DNA of 64,000 nt from Mycetocola miduiensis (GCF_900115155.1 NZ_FOVM01000005.1:223313-287312); one strand, 5' to 3'; shown: positions 43,500-53,297, numbered from the stretch's first letter. Notes: generated by a model not told the origin, from the letters alone. A program made the numbers and translations.

Positions 43500-45743
43500 C
43501 TATGGAGCGCCGACCGGCGTGAGTGTATCCTCCCGGTCGGGTTTGGTGGGAACCGCCCTGTGAACACCGCGCGACAGCGCGCTCGGCCACCAGATCGCCC
43601 GGCCGATGTCATAGCTCAATGCTGGCACGAGCACGGTCCGGACCAGGAACGTGTCGAGCAGCACACCGAAAGCCACGATGAAAGCGATCTGGAGCAGGAA
43701 CAGGATCGGAAGCACACCGAGCGCCGCGAACGTGGCCGCGAGGACCAGACCGGCGGAAGTGATGACCCCGCCGGTGACGGCGAGCCCCCGCAGGATGCCA
43801 TGCCTCGTACCGTGCTTCCTGGACTCTTCCCGAACCCTCGTCATCAGGAAGATGTTGTAGTCCACTCCGAGGGCCACGAGGAACACGAATCCGAACAGCG
43901 GAACGGATGGGTCGGCGCCGGGTAAATCGAAGATGCCGTTGAACACCCAGGCCGAGACGCCGAGCGCTGCGCCAAACGACAGCACGACGCTCGCGATCAG
44001 GATGAGCGGTGCGACGATCGAGCGCAGCAGGATCATGAGGATGAGCGTGATGGCGCCGAGGATCAGGGGGATCAGGAGGTTGCGATCGTGAATCGCCGTC
44101 GTGTTCGAGTCCAGGGCGATCGCGGTCGTCCCCCCGACGAGCACCGGGGCGGACTCGGTGGAGATGTCAGCGAGTTCTGCCCGGAGGTTCACCACGACGT
44201 CCTCAGCGGCGATCGAGTCCCCGGCGTCGAGGAGAGTAGCCGAGAGCAGGATGTTGCCGTCGACGACCGTCACATCGGGAACGGGCGTTCCCGGAGGGCC
44301 GAGCGGCTGGACGCCGTCGTCGGTCACCGCAAGCGATCCGGACGGTGAGTCCTCCGACAGGACGGTGAGCGAGTCGACACCGTCAGTCCCCAGCACAATG
44401 CCCGACACTGCATCCAGTTCGTCCTCGGGGGCGATGATCACGGTCGGCGAGCCGGAACCGGCCGGGAAGTGGTCGGCGAGCACAGCCTGGCCGTCCCGTG
44501 CCTGGGACTCGCCGAGCACGAATTCGCTGGCCGCGACGCCGTCCGCCTTGAGCTGGAAGACACCGAGCGACATCACAACGAGCAGCAGCACACTGGAGAT
44601 CCAGAGAATCCTCGGCCGCGTCAGGATGCTCCGCGCGAGCCACGGCCACAAGCCCTTCTTGTCCTCCCCGATTGGATTGTCATTCTCCGGCACCGCCTTG
44701 GGCCGGATAGGCCAGAACGCGACCTTGCCCGCCCAGAAGAGAAGGGCCGGGAGCAGGGTGAGTGAGGCGAGCAGCGCGAAGATGATGCCGATGGATGCCA
44801 CGGGGCCGAGCGCCTTGTTGGAGTTGAGGTCCGAGAACAACAGCAGCAGCAGCAGTGCCGCGATGACGGTGCCGCCCGACGCGACGATCGGCTCCCACGA
44901 GCCCTTGAGCGCGGCCCAGGTCGCCGTCCACTTGGTCGGCTGGACCGCGAGTGCTTCCCGGAACCGGGCAATGTAGAGCAGCGAGTAGTCAGTCGCCGCC
45001 CCGATGACGAGGATGAACAGGATCCCCTGCGTCTGGCCGCTGAGCAGGAGGATGTCGGCTTTGGCGAGCTGGACGACGACCAGGATCGCCGCGCACAGCG
45101 CGGAGAGGCTTGAGAAGAGCACGATTACGGGCAAGAGCGGCGACCGGTAGACGATCACCAGGATCAGGAAGACCGCGCTGAGGGCGACGAGGAGAAGCAG
45201 AGAGTCAATTCCGGCGAAAGCGCCGGTGAGATCGGCGGTCAGCCCGGCGGGGCCGGTGATCGCTGTGGTGAGGCCGTCGACGGCGTTGTCGTCAAGCACA
45301 CCACGGAGCAGCTCGACGGTGCCTGCGATCTTCACGCCCGTGTCGAGGACCATCACTACTTCGGCCGCCTCGCCATCGTCCGAGAGGATCGCCGGCGAGC
45401 TGCCGCCGGGCAGGACCCCGCCGAGTTTCCCGAACGACGCGATGTCGTGGTCGATCCTGGCGAGGTCGGCGTCGGTGAGACCGCCTTCGCGCTCGTAGAC
45501 GACGAGGGCGGGAATCACATCGTCGCTGGTGAAGTGCGCCTGAAGCTCCTGCACCTTCGTCGCCTCAGCGCTCGCGGGCAACTGCTGCGACTGGTCGTTG
45601 GTACTGACGGCGCTGATCTGCCCGAAGCTCGCTCCCCCAGCCCCGAACAAGCCGAACCAGACGAGGATGAGGGTGACAGGGAGGAGCACACGCAGCCAGG
45701 TGGGCACACGCGAGGTCCGGACGGGGGCAGGATTCTTGATCAC
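43500..45743 (-). CDS. MMPL/RND-family transporter
   Basis: 747 residues from GTG 45743, with about 11-12 membrane helices in two halves. Large extracytoplasmic loops lie at residues 40-170 and 375-520. Typical MMPL blocks include GAATDYSLLYIARFREAL in the first half and FLVALGVDYNIFLMTRVREE in the second, with the Asp-Tyr pairs that carry protons. MMPL proteins export lipids, lipopeptides or drugs. No regulator or biosynthesis genes adjoin it, so the cargo is unknown. Confidence 0.9.
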   Translation of the reverse strand: MIKNPAPVRTSRVPTWLRVLLPVTLILVWFGLFGAGGASFGQISAVSTNDQSQQLPASAEATKVQELQAHFTSDDVIPALVVYEREGGLTDADLARIDHDIASFGKLGGVLPGGSSPAILSDDGEAAEVVMVLDTGVKIAGTVELLRGVLDDNAVDGLTTAITGPAGLTADLTGAFAGIDSLLLLVALSAVFLILVIVYRSPLLPVIVLFSSLSALCAAILVVVQLAKADILLLSGQTQGILFILVIGAATDYSLLYIARFREALAVQPTKWTATWAALKGSWEPIVASGGTVIAALLLLLLFSDLNSNKALGPVASIGIIFALLASLTLLPALLFWAGKVAFWPIRPKAVPENDNPIGEDKKGLWPWLARSILTRPRILWISSVLLLVVMSLGVFQLKADGVAASEFVLGESQARDGQAVLADHFPAGSGSPTVIIAPEDELDAVSGIVLGTDGVDSLTVLSEDSPSGSLAVTDDGVQPLGPPGTPVPDVTVVDGNILLSATLLDAGDSIAAEDVVVNLRAELADISTESAPVLVGGTTAIALDSNTTAIHDRNLLIPLILGAITLILMILLRSIVAPLILIASVVLSFGAALGVSAWVFNGIFDLPGADPSVPLFGFVFLVALGVDYNIFLMTRVREESRKHGTRHGILRGLAVTGGVITSAGLVLAATFAALGVLPILFLLQIAFIVAFGVLLDTFLVRTVLVPALSYDIGRAIWWPSALSRGVHRAVPTKPDREDTLTPVGAP

Positions 45744-45797
45744 ACCATCGACCTTACGGCCGCCTGCGGCCGGCCCGCGTGAATCGAAAGTTTGAAA

Positions 45798-46040
45798 CTA
45801 ATGGGTCGCTTGAGCTGCCCGCAGCTTCGCCATCACCTGGAGCTTGAGATCCTCAGGTGCGGTCTCCTTGCATGCACGCTGCACTGCCTCGGTGAGGGTC
45901 CGCGCGAGCAGCGCCTCTTCCTGGCACGACGCGCAGTGTTCGAGGTGCTCACGGATGTCGGCGGAGTTCGTCGAACACACCTCGTTACGGAGGTACTCCT
46001 CCAGGTCACGCTTGGCTTTGTCGCATCCGCAATCGGTCAT
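45798..46040 (-). CDS. rsrA: Mycothiol-system zinc-binding anti-sigma factor
   Basis: 80 residues. The ZAS motif HLEHCASC provides H32-x3-C36-x2-C39, with further cysteines at C4, C6 and C22. This arrangement matches RsrA/RshA, which holds SigR/SigH until disulfide formation among the cysteines releases it. Translation is coupled to sigR by an ATGA overlap. It acts in the cytoplasm. Confidence 0.94.
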   Translation of the reverse strand: MTDCGCDKAKRDLEEYLRNEVCSTNSADIREHLEHCASCQEEALLARTLTEAVQRACKETAPEDLKLQVMAKLRAAQATH

Positions 46041-46651
46041 TTCTTCGCTCCTGCCCGGCCGGTATCGATACCGCGTTCCTGGGCGTAGTCGGCCAACAGG
46101 TCCCTCAACATGCGCCTGCCTCGATGCAGGCGGCTCATGACGGTCCCGATGGGTGATTTCATGATGTCGGCGATTTCCTGGTACGCGAAGCCTTCGACGT
46201 CTGCCAGGTAGACCGCAAGTCGGAAGTCCTCCGGAATAGCCTGGAGGGCATCCTTCACCGCACTGTCAGGCATCCGGTCGATGGCCTCCGCCTCGGCCGA
46301 GCGTGACGCTGACGCGGTCCGCGATTCAGCACCACCCAGCTGCCAGTCCTCGAGGTCATCGATCGTGCCCTGGTATGGCTCACGCTGCTTCTTGCGATAG
46401 ATGTTGATGTACGTGTTCGTGAGGATGCGGTACAGCCACGCCTTGAGGTTCGTTCCCTGGGTGAACTGGCCAAACGCGGCATACGCCTTGACGAAGGTCT
46501 CCTGGACGAGGTCCTGTGCGTCGGAAGGGTTCTTGGTCATCCGCATGGCGGCCCCGTAAAGCTGGTCGATGAACGGCAGCGCCTGCTCTTCGAACAGGGC
46601 GCGCGGATCGTTCTCCGGCTCGGGGGGGAGGGTTTCGTCGACGGTGCTCAT
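46037..46651 (-). CDS. sigR: RNA polymerase sigma factor SigR/SigH (ECF)
   Basis: 204 residues from ATG 46651. ATG 46699 and TTG 46735 are in frame, and alternative longer forms are known for SigR-type factors. Region 2 is [27 protein letters not shown] with [21 protein letters not shown]; region 4 is [20 protein letters not shown] with [15 protein letters not shown]. It directs the disulfide-stress regulon (thioredoxin, mycothiol genes). A matching promoter lies upstream at 46754-46778, suggesting self-activation. It overlaps rsrA by 4 bp. Confidence 0.94.
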   Translation of the reverse strand: MSTVDETLPPEPENDPRALFEEQALPFIDQLYGAAMRMTKNPSDAQDLVQETFVKAYAAFGQFTQGTNLKAWLYRILTNTYINIYRKKQREPYQGTIDDLEDWQLGGAESRTASASRSAEAEAIDRMPDSAVKDALQAIPEDFRLAVYLADVEGFAYQEIADIMKSPIGTVMSRLHRGRRMLRDLLADYAQERGIDTGRAGAKK

Positions 46652-46753
46652 CACCGGCCAGTCTACGACCGCTGTGGCCGCCTCGCCGCGTTCGAGCATT
46701 GCTATTACCACCCGTGAACACCCTTTCTTCGTCAATCGCCGTTAGATTAGAAG

Positions 46754-46778
46754 AACAATGCTTGAGTCAAAATATTCC
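46754..46778 (-). promoter_or_regulatory. Candidate SigR/SigH-dependent promoter of sigR
   Basis: On the minus strand GGAATA (46778-46773) and GTT (46756-46754) are separated by 16 bp, matching the SigH/SigR pattern GGAAY(A)-N16-17-GTT. Transcription would start near 46747, just ahead of sigR. The -35 element lies inside the first codons of the divergent aroA gene. Confidence 0.6.
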
Positions 46779-48119
46779 GCACCGGAGTTCGACATCTACG
46801 GCGACCGGCACCAGCCGGACGACGACGGCAACTGGCCTGCCCCCGTCGCCTCGGCCCCGGTGGGCGCCATCGTGTCCCTTCCTGGGTCGAAGTCGCTCAC
46901 CAACCGGGAACTCGTTCTCGCGGCGCTGGCCGAGTCCCCGTCGCTGTTGCGCTCCCCGCTGCACTCGCGCGACAGCCAGAACATGGTCGAGGCCCTGCGT
47001 GCCCTCGGGGCAACCATCACCGAAACCGGTGCCACGGGCAATTTCGGTGCCGACTGGCTCGTCACCCCCGGTGAGCTGACCGGCTCGACGACCGTCGACT
47101 GCGGCCTCGCCGGCACGGTGATGCGATTCGTTCCCCCGGTCGCGGCGCTCGCGCTCGGCCCGACCACGTTCGACGCCGACAGCGCTGCGCGTGGACGCCC
47201 GATGGGCACGATGATCGCATCGCTTCGCGCCCTCGGCGTGGACATCAACGACGACGGCCGCGCTTCCCTCCCGTTCACCGTCCACGGAACGGGCCGGGTC
47301 GGCGGAGGCGAGGTCACCATCGACGCATCGAGCTCGAGCCAGTTCGTCTCGGGTTTGCTCCTCGCCGCCGCTCGGTTCGAGAACGGCGTCACCCTCACCC
47401 ATTCCGGAGCCAGGCTGCCAAGCCTCCCGCATATCGACATGACCGTCGCGGCGCTCTCCGCGCGCGGGGTCAGGGTCACGTCGCCCGCCGTCGGAACCTG
47501 GAGCGTCGAGGCGGGACCGATCGCCGGTCGCGACGTCGACATCGAGCCAGACCTGTCCAACGCCGCCCCGTTCCTGGCTGCCGCGGTCGTCACCGGTGGC
47601 ACCGTGACCGTCACGGGCTGGCCCGCTGAGACGACGCAGGTCGGAGCGGAACTCCTCGAGCTGCTCCCCCGGTTCGGCGCCACCGTCATCCTCGAAGGAA
47701 ACCGCCTCACCGTGACAGGGGGCGACACCATTCCGGGTGTCGATCTCGACCTCACGGCCGCTGGGGAACTCGCGCCCGCACTCACGGCCATCGCCGCGCT
47801 TGCGGACTCCCCGTCGACGATCACCGGGATCGGGCACATCCGGCACCACGAAACCGACAGGCTCGCCGCGCTCGCCACCGAGATCAACAAACTCGGCGGA
47901 AAGGTCACCGAGCTTGAGGACGGGCTGCGCATCGAGCCCCAGCCACTCACCGGGGGCACCTGGCTCAGTTACCACGACCACCGGATGGCCACGACGGGCG
48001 CGATCATCGGCCTCGTCGTCCCCGGACTGGTCATCGAGAACATCGCCACAACAGCGAAAACGCTGCCCCAGTTCACCGAATTGTGGACGACGATGCTCGC
48101 GGGAACCGTCCGCGAATGA
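46758..48119 (+). CDS. aroA: 3-phosphoshikimate 1-carboxyvinyltransferase (EPSP synthase)
   Basis: 453 residues. Motifs: [20 protein letters not shown] for shikimate-3-phosphate, [23 protein letters not shown]-type [37 protein letters not shown] and [11 protein letters not shown] with [16 protein letters not shown] at the end. The LAGTVMRF variant of the LGNAGTxMRPL loop is usual in actinobacteria. It makes EPSP in aromatic amino acid synthesis. It is divergent from sigR and overlaps rsgA as ATGA. Confidence 0.96.
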   Translation: MLESKYSAPEFDIYGDRHQPDDDGNWPAPVASAPVGAIVSLPGSKSLTNRELVLAALAESPSLLRSPLHSRDSQNMVEALRALGATITETGATGNFGADWLVTPGELTGSTTVDCGLAGTVMRFVPPVAALALGPTTFDADSAARGRPMGTMIASLRALGVDINDDGRASLPFTVHGTGRVGGGEVTIDASSSSQFVSGLLLAAARFENGVTLTHSGARLPSLPHIDMTVAALSARGVRVTSPAVGTWSVEAGPIAGRDVDIEPDLSNAAPFLAAAVVTGGTVTVTGWPAETTQVGAELLELLPRFGATVILEGNRLTVTGGDTIPGVDLDLTAAGELAPALTAIAALADSPSTITGIGHIRHHETDRLAALATEINKLGGKVTELEDGLRIEPQPLTGGTWLSYHDHRMATTGAIIGLVVPGLVIENIATTAKTLPQFTELWTTMLAGTVRE

Positions 48120-49168
48120 GCTGGTGGGACACCGACGACGCAGACGACGAACCGGAACTCGATGAGTCGAGCATCCGGGTGCGCCCGAACCGCAAAGGCA
48201 ACCGCCCGCGGACCAAAACCCGGCCTGAGCACAACGACGCCGAGACCGCCAGGGTGCTCGCCGTCGACCGTGGCCGGTACACGGTCCTCCTCGATGAGGG
48301 AACCACGGCGGAGCGGCGGATCACGGCATCCAGGGCGTCTGAGCTCCGCAAACAGGCCGTCGTCAACGGCGACCGGGTGCGCGTCGTCGGCGACCTCTCC
48401 GGCGACGAGGGAAGCCTCGCACGCATCGTGGGAATCGTCGAACGGACGACTCTGCTCCGCCGAAGCGCCGACGATACCGATGAAGTCGAACGGGTCATCG
48501 TTGCCAACGCCGACCAGATGCTCGTCGTCGTCGCCGCGGCCGACCCGGAACCGCGTGAACGCCTGGTCGACCGCTACCTGATCGCCGCACTCGACGCAGG
48601 CATCCGCCCTATTCTCTGCATCACCAAGACCGACCTCGCCGACCCGGCCGACTTCCTCTCCAATTTCGCGGGCCTGGACCTCCAGGTGTTCACGAGCGCA
48701 ACCGATCGGATGCCGCTGACCGAGATCACCGCAGCGCTCGTCGGCCATGACACCGTCTTCGTCGGCCACTCGGGGGTGGGCAAGTCCACCCTGGTGAACG
48801 CGCTCGTGCCGAGCGCCCAGCGGGCCACAGGACACGTCAACGCTGTCACCGGGCGCGGCAGGCACACGTCATCGTCGACGGTGTCGTACCGAGCCGAGGG
48901 TGAGGGAGGGACCGGCTGGGTCATCGACACCCCCGGCGTCCGTTCGTTCGGCCTCGGCCACATCGACCCGGCGAACATCCTGCGGGCGTTCAGCGACCTG
49001 GCCGAGGTCGCTGAGAACTGCCCGAGGGGCTGCACACACCTGCCGGACGCACCCGACTGTGCCATCGTCGAAGCGGTGGAGACCGGCGAACTCGGGCCGA
49101 CAGGTCCGGCGAGGCTCGACTCGCTCCAGCGGCTCCTTGCCACCTTCATGAAGCCGACACAGTACTGA
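48116..49168 (+). CDS. rsgA: Ribosome small-subunit GTPase A
   Basis: 350 residues from ATG 48116, overlapping the aroA stop. It is a circularly permuted GTPase: an N-terminal OB-like domain ([16 protein letters not shown]), then ITKTDLADP (G4), [14 protein letters not shown] (G1), [13 protein letters not shown] (G2) and [12 protein letters not shown] (G3). A Cys/His cluster [14 protein letters not shown] binds zinc. RsgA acts in late 30S subunit maturation. Gene order aroA-rsgA is conserved in actinobacteria. Confidence 0.95.
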   Translation: MSWWDTDDADDEPELDESSIRVRPNRKGNRPRTKTRPEHNDAETARVLAVDRGRYTVLLDEGTTAERRITASRASELRKQAVVNGDRVRVVGDLSGDEGSLARIVGIVERTTLLRRSADDTDEVERVIVANADQMLVVVAAADPEPRERLVDRYLIAALDAGIRPILCITKTDLADPADFLSNFAGLDLQVFTSATDRMPLTEITAALVGHDTVFVGHSGVGKSTLVNALVPSAQRATGHVNAVTGRGRHTSSSTVSYRAEGEGGTGWVIDTPGVRSFGLGHIDPANILRAFSDLAEVAENCPRGCTHLPDAPDCAIVEAVETGELGPTGPARLDSLQRLLATFMKPTQY

Positions 49169-49187
49169 ACTCGCCTAGGCTGGAGCC

Positions 49188-49664
49188 ATGACAGACGCAC
49201 GACTCGCCGCAGGCGACCAGGCTCCATCGTTCACCCTCCTGAACGCGGACGGGCAGCCCGTCTCACTGGCCGACTTCGCCGGCTCGAAGGTGATCCTCTA
49301 TTTCTATCCGGCAGCGATGACCCCAGGCTGCACCACCCAGGCGTGCGACTTCCGCGACAGCCTGGGTTCGCTTCAGGCTGCTGGTTACACCGTTCTTGGC
49401 ATCTCCAAAGACGACCCGGCCACCCTCAAAACCTTCGAGGAACGTGACTCCCTGACCTTCCCCCTGCTCAGCGACGAGGACCTCGCCGTGCATAACTCCT
49501 ACGGCGCGTACGGCGAGAAGAACCTGTACGGCAAGGTTGTCACGGGCGTGCTCCGGTCCACCTTCGTGATCGACGAAGAGGGAAAGATCGAGCAGGCGAT
49601 GTACAACGTCAAGGCGACAGGACACGTGGCATCGCTGCGTAAGAAACTCGGTGTCGCTGCCTGA
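49188..49664 (+). CDS. bcp: Thioredoxin-dependent thiol peroxidase (peroxiredoxin Q/BCP)
   Basis: 158 residues. The peroxidatic Cys lies in YPAAMTPGCTTQACDFRDSL, with a second Cys five residues on (CTTQAC), as in the atypical 2-Cys BCP group. VLGISKDDPATLKTFEE and LRSTFVIDEEGKIEQAMYNV complete the fold. It reduces peroxides with thioredoxin, fitting its closeness to the SigR oxidative stress genes. It starts 19 bp after rsgA and is probably co-transcribed. Confidence 0.93.
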   Translation: MTDARLAAGDQAPSFTLLNADGQPVSLADFAGSKVILYFYPAAMTPGCTTQACDFRDSLGSLQAAGYTVLGISKDDPATLKTFEERDSLTFPLLSDEDLAVHNSYGAYGEKNLYGKVVTGVLRSTFVIDEEGKIEQAMYNVKATGHVASLRKKLGVAA

Positions 49665-49671
49665 ACGGGTT

Positions 49672-49710
49672 GCTTCGCCCTGACGGGTTGAACACTCACT
49701 CGGGCGAAGC
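49672..49710. terminator. Stem-loop between convergent bcp and M50 genes
   Basis: GCTTCGCCC (49672-49680) is perfectly complementary to GGGCGAAGC (49702-49710) with a 21-nt loop. It spans the end of the M50 gene (stop 49696-49698). No T-run is present, so this is a weak candidate for a shared terminator. Confidence 0.35.
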
Positions 49711-52014
49711 GGTCGGTGTCGGAGTCGGGCTCGGAGTTGACGTCTGTGACGGCGCTGGTGCCGGCTCGGTTGTTGGCTCCGGCGTCGCAGGGTTCTTTTC
49801 CGGCGTCGCAGGTTTCTCCTCCGGCGCAGTCGGCGCAGTCGGCCCCGGCGTACTTTCGCCGTCCGGTGCCCGGTCGGTGGTTGGGCCAGGGGACGGCTGA
49901 ACGGTCGGCTCGGTATTGCCTGTCGTCGCCAGGCCGGAGTTGGGGTCAGCCCGAAGGATGTCAAGAATCCGGGACTTGTAGCCCTGGAGCGCGTCGGCCA
50001 GCTCGGAAAGCGGCCGGTCGCGGATCGAGTTCCCGAACTCCGCGATCTCCGCCCACAGACGTTCAAGTTCGGCTGTGCTTGAGGCGGTCAACGGCCCGTC
50101 GAGCGTGACGACAAGCTGGCTCGCGAGGGCGAACGTCACGCACTCGACGCACTCGTAGTTGACCGCCGCAGACAGGTTCTGCGGGACGACGACGCTGGCC
50201 TGGCCTGCGATGAGGACGACCTGGAAGCTGACCGCCACGGCAGCGCAGCCGGTGCAACTGGCGAAGGCGTACGCCTCGTTCGTGGTGTCGACCCGGTCGC
50301 CGTCCGCCCAGACGAGTGCGAAGGCGACGTCGTAGACGACGGAGCCGTCCTCCGTCGCGACGGCCAGCGCCTGGCTGTCCTGGTCCGACGGGGCGTCAGG
50401 GCGGTTGAACGGGAACACCCACGACGGCGCGGCGGATGCGTCGTCGCGCGGAACAAGGACGACGGCAAGTTCAGGATCCTCAGGCCCAGGGAGGCTTTCC
50501 TGCCCGGGAATGAGCGCAACCGTTTCGCCGCGTTCACCCTCTCCGATGCCCGGTCGATCCGGGGCGACGGCGGTCACCATTGTGGCCAGGGTACCGCCCT
50601 CGTACGCCTCGATCGGCCGGTACCTCTCGGAGTCCGGCCACCAGGCGAATGCGACGGCACCGATCAGCGCAGCGACGAGGCCGAAGGAGAGCGCCCTTTT
50701 TACCGGTCGTCCTTCAGACGACCGCCACGCCTTCTGCGCGAGCTGTCGAACCAGGCGGACCAGCATGTAGATGAGCCCGGCGACGGGGATCGCTATCGCC
50801 ACGACGCCGAGAAGATGCCCGGCCGCGCTGCCGTAATCTGCCGAAGAGAATCCCTCCCCGACGCGGCCCAGCTGTTCGCGAATGCCGGCCCAGGCGCTGC
50901 CGATCAGCCGCGGAAAGGACAGGATGATGGCGACCAGCGCGACCAGAAGCAGCGGGACCACGACGAGGACCCAGACGGTGATGACAGCCCTCGCGCCCGG
51001 CTTGAGCAGCCGTGACTCGGCGTTCCCCCACCGCCAGGGCAACAGACCGAGCAGAGTGGGTTTGATCCTCTGGAACAGGTCAGGAACGCCCGTCGCATCG
51101 GCGAGCACGTGGTAGCCGTCAAAGCGCACGATGGGCGCGAGCTGGCGCACCATGAGCAGAAGCTGGGTGGCGACGATCAGGAGCAGGGCGTCTGACCCCG
51201 TGAGCCACCAGACCCCGACAACCACGACGGCGACGATCGCGTTGAAGTAGAGCCCGCCGAGGTCGGTGAGAAGACGGCCGCGACGGTCCAACCGGTAGGA
51301 GTCGGTGACATCCGTGTAGAAGGCGGGCCAGACCAGGTAGAGTCCCGCTCCCATCCGTCCCGGTGTCGCGCCGGCCCTGGCGGCAGCGGCGGCGTGGCCG
51401 AATTCGTGGAAGCCGGCGGACAGCAGGGTGATCACGAAAGTCAGCAGCAGCAGGCCGGGTCGTTCGAATGCCTCGTGCGCGGCGGATGCCAGTCCCTTCG
51501 TGACCAGCAGCCACCAGCAGATGGCGGCGAACGCCGCGAGCACGAGAACGACGACGATCGGCGAGAACACTGCCTGGAACGGCCGGGTCAGACGGCGCGT
51601 GCGCTCCGGGTCGGTCACAGCGACGCGGAATCGCATCCGGAGCAGCGGGTCCAACTTCTTCACGTCCGGTTCCGACCCGTCCGCGAGGCGGAGCAGCCCG
51701 AGCTGCACAAGGTGGGCGTCGATGAGGGTCGAGACATCTGCTGCGGCCACTGCCCGGCCGGAAGCAGCCCCGACGACGTCGGCGATCTCCTCCAGGTTTC
51801 GCGTCCCGTCGACCGCCTGGAGCACCTCATACAGAAGTGGGGTGAGCTGGAGGACCTGCCCGTCGGCGCGTCGAACGAGAGCCGGGGGCTCCCGATACCC
51901 TGAGCCCTGCATCCCCCCGAGAAGCTCGACGCCCTCGGCGCGAACGGGGACGGCGATCGCCGGCGCTTTCATTCCGGAAGCGCCAGCGGTCGTCTCCCCG
52001 GACTGCGGCGACAT
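49696..52014 (-). CDS. M50-type membrane metalloprotease with PqqD/RRE-like N-terminus
   Basis: 772 residues. Residues about 40-112 (VLQLTPLLYEVLQAVDGTRN ... VSTLIDAHLVQLGLL) read like a PqqD/RiPP-recognition winged helix. The membrane part (about 150-460, roughly seven helices) has HEFGH at 203-207 and RFDGYHVLADATG at 297-309, the zinc motifs of YydH-like peptide metalloproteases. Residues 460-700 are probably extracytoplasmic, with two CxxC pairs (587/590, 622/625), and a 70-residue Pro/Thr tail follows. It starts 6 bp after the repeat protein, its likely substrate. Function inferred. Confidence 0.82.
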   Translation of the reverse strand: MSPQSGETTAGASGMKAPAIAVPVRAEGVELLGGMQGSGYREPPALVRRADGQVLQLTPLLYEVLQAVDGTRNLEEIADVVGAASGRAVAAADVSTLIDAHLVQLGLLRLADGSEPDVKKLDPLLRMRFRVAVTDPERTRRLTRPFQAVFSPIVVVLVLAAFAAICWWLLVTKGLASAAHEAFERPGLLLLTFVITLLSAGFHEFGHAAAAARAGATPGRMGAGLYLVWPAFYTDVTDSYRLDRRGRLLTDLGGLYFNAIVAVVVVGVWWLTGSDALLLIVATQLLLMVRQLAPIVRFDGYHVLADATGVPDLFQRIKPTLLGLLPWRWGNAESRLLKPGARAVITVWVLVVVPLLLVALVAIILSFPRLIGSAWAGIREQLGRVGEGFSSADYGSAAGHLLGVVAIAIPVAGLIYMLVRLVRQLAQKAWRSSEGRPVKRALSFGLVAALIGAVAFAWWPDSERYRPIEAYEGGTLATMVTAVAPDRPGIGEGERGETVALIPGQESLPGPEDPELAVVLVPRDDASAAPSWVFPFNRPDAPSDQDSQALAVATEDGSVVYDVAFALVWADGDRVDTTNEAYAFASCTGCAAVAVSFQVVLIAGQASVVVPQNLSAAVNYECVECVTFALASQLVVTLDGPLTASSTAELERLWAEIAEFGNSIRDRPLSELADALQGYKSRILDILRADPNSGLATTGNTEPTVQPSPGPTTDRAPDGESTPGPTAPTAPEEKPATPEKNPATPEPTTEPAPAPSQTSTPSPTPTPTASPE

Positions 52015-52020
52015 CGTCGC

Positions 52021-52728
52021 TTACTGCTGCAGGTCGGACTGCTGGCCTGCGCTCGCGGTCGCCTCGCCGTCGATGTTCTGCGTGATGATGGCATCCTGCT
52101 GCGCGAGCGACACGGCGTCGCTGTCGATCGAACCGATGTTGGCGGCGACGGCAGCGTCGATAGGTGCGGCCACGTTCGCGTTGGCGGCCACGGCACCGTT
52201 GATGGGTGCTGCGACGTCGGCGTCGGCGGCGAGGTCGATGTCGACGTCGAGAAGGTCGCCGCTGAGGGCACTCCCGAGCTCGTCGGTGACGGCGCTGCCG
52301 TCGGCCGGAAGGGGCACACCGTCGACCGGGAGCGCACCGCCGTCGACCGGGAGGGTCGATTCCGCTGCCGTGGTTTCGCCGGCCTGCTCCGCACCCAGTG
52401 TTTCTGACTGGTCGATCGAGCTGTCCTGGGTGGAGGTCGCCGTGGCGTCTGCCGTGATTCCCTGGTCGATGAGCACACCCTGGTCGGCCATGGCCTGCGC
52501 GCTCGAGCCCGCCGAAAGGATGTTCGCACCGACAGCGGCGTCGATCGGGGCGGCGACGTTCGCGTTCGCGGCAACCGCAAGGTCAATCGGGGCGGCGATG
52601 TCAAGGTTGAGGTCGAGGTCGGCGTTGAGGTCGAGGATCGACGCCACTTCTTTGTCGGGTAGCGCGGTGATTCCCTGGGCGGCGAGCTCGTCGGCGGACA
52701 GGGACGTTGCCTTCTTGTCAACACTCAT
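52021..52728 (-). CDS. Internally repeated acidic protein, candidate substrate of the M50 protease
   Basis: 235 residues from ATG 52728 with a strong AAGGAGAT site. The N-terminus (about 1-32, containing LSADELAAQGITALPDKEVA) looks like a RiPP leader. Two homologous blocks of about 77 residues follow (31-107 and 158-235), each with two AAPI(D/N) units 14 residues apart. There is no Cys, Trp, Tyr, Phe, His or Arg, and the only Lys are at 5, 6 and 26. No signal peptide. I recall similar unnamed proteins next to M50 genes in actinobacteria, but no function. Confidence 0.8.
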   Translation of the reverse strand: MSVDKKATSLSADELAAQGITALPDKEVASILDLNADLDLNLDIAAPIDLAVAANANVAAPIDAAVGANILSAGSSAQAMADQGVLIDQGITADATATSTQDSSIDQSETLGAEQAGETTAAESTLPVDGGALPVDGVPLPADGSAVTDELGSALSGDLLDVDIDLAADADVAAPINGAVAANANVAAPIDAAVAANIGSIDSDAVSLAQQDAIITQNIDGEATASAGQQSDLQQ

Positions 52729-52844
52729 CGTGATCTCCTTTTCAGCCAGCAGGCGCTGGCCGTCCTTCCTACTTTGGCAGGAGCCATGCAGGGGGGCACG
52801 AAGCCACCGAGGGCTTGCGAACCGCCCCGGCTGACCGGTATGAG

Positions 52845-53297
52845 CTACGCCTGGGGCCGGGCGAGCGCGGCCATCACCGACGAGGTGAAGAGCAGAACGA
52901 TGACGAGAACACTCGGGGCAATGAGCGCCCACCCGATGGCGGGCTGGGCGAACGTGCCCTGAAACGCCCCGATCGCAATGGCGATCTGGACGAGTTGCCA
53001 GATCAACGCGCCGCCACGCACCCAGCTCTGGCGGCGCAGCGCCCCGATCGCCACCGCGGATACGAAGACGGCTCCGATTGCAACGATCACCGTCAGGGCA
53101 ATCGCGCTCGCAAGTGACGCCGCCGGCAGGGTCAGGATGTCAACAATGAGCACAACCACAACGACGATCATCGCGGCCGCCTCCATGAAAAGGAGTGCCG
53201 TCAGCAGTCGGAGTGCTCTCGAGCCCTTCGGGCCCGGCGTGTCGGCGGGAATGATAGCGTCAGAAGATGTCGGATCTGTTTCATCGGAGTTATTCAC
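52845..53297 (-). CDS. Small four-helix membrane protein, function unknown
   Basis: 150 residues from GTG 53297. After a charged 28-residue N-terminus there are four hydrophobic segments (about 30-55, 62-85, 95-115, 120-145) joined by short loops, e.g. GALRRQSWVRGGALIWQL. No conserved catalytic residues. It lies upstream of the repeat-protein gene on the same strand with a 116-bp gap, and divergent from whiB1. Similar small proteins are common in actinobacteria with no assigned role. Confidence 0.65.
   Translation of the reverse strand: MNNSDETDPTSSDAIIPADTPGPKGSRALRLLTALLFMEAAAMIVVVVVLIVDILTLPAASLASAIALTVIVAIGAVFVSAVAIGALRRQSWVRGGALIWQLVQIAIAIGAFQGTFAQPAIGWALIAPSVLVIVLLFTSSVMAALARPQA

Noticed and set aside
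52338..52728. CRISPR-like or tandem DNA repeat in the repeat-protein gene
   Set aside because: The periodicity is at protein level with diverged codons; there are no constant repeats with unique spacers.
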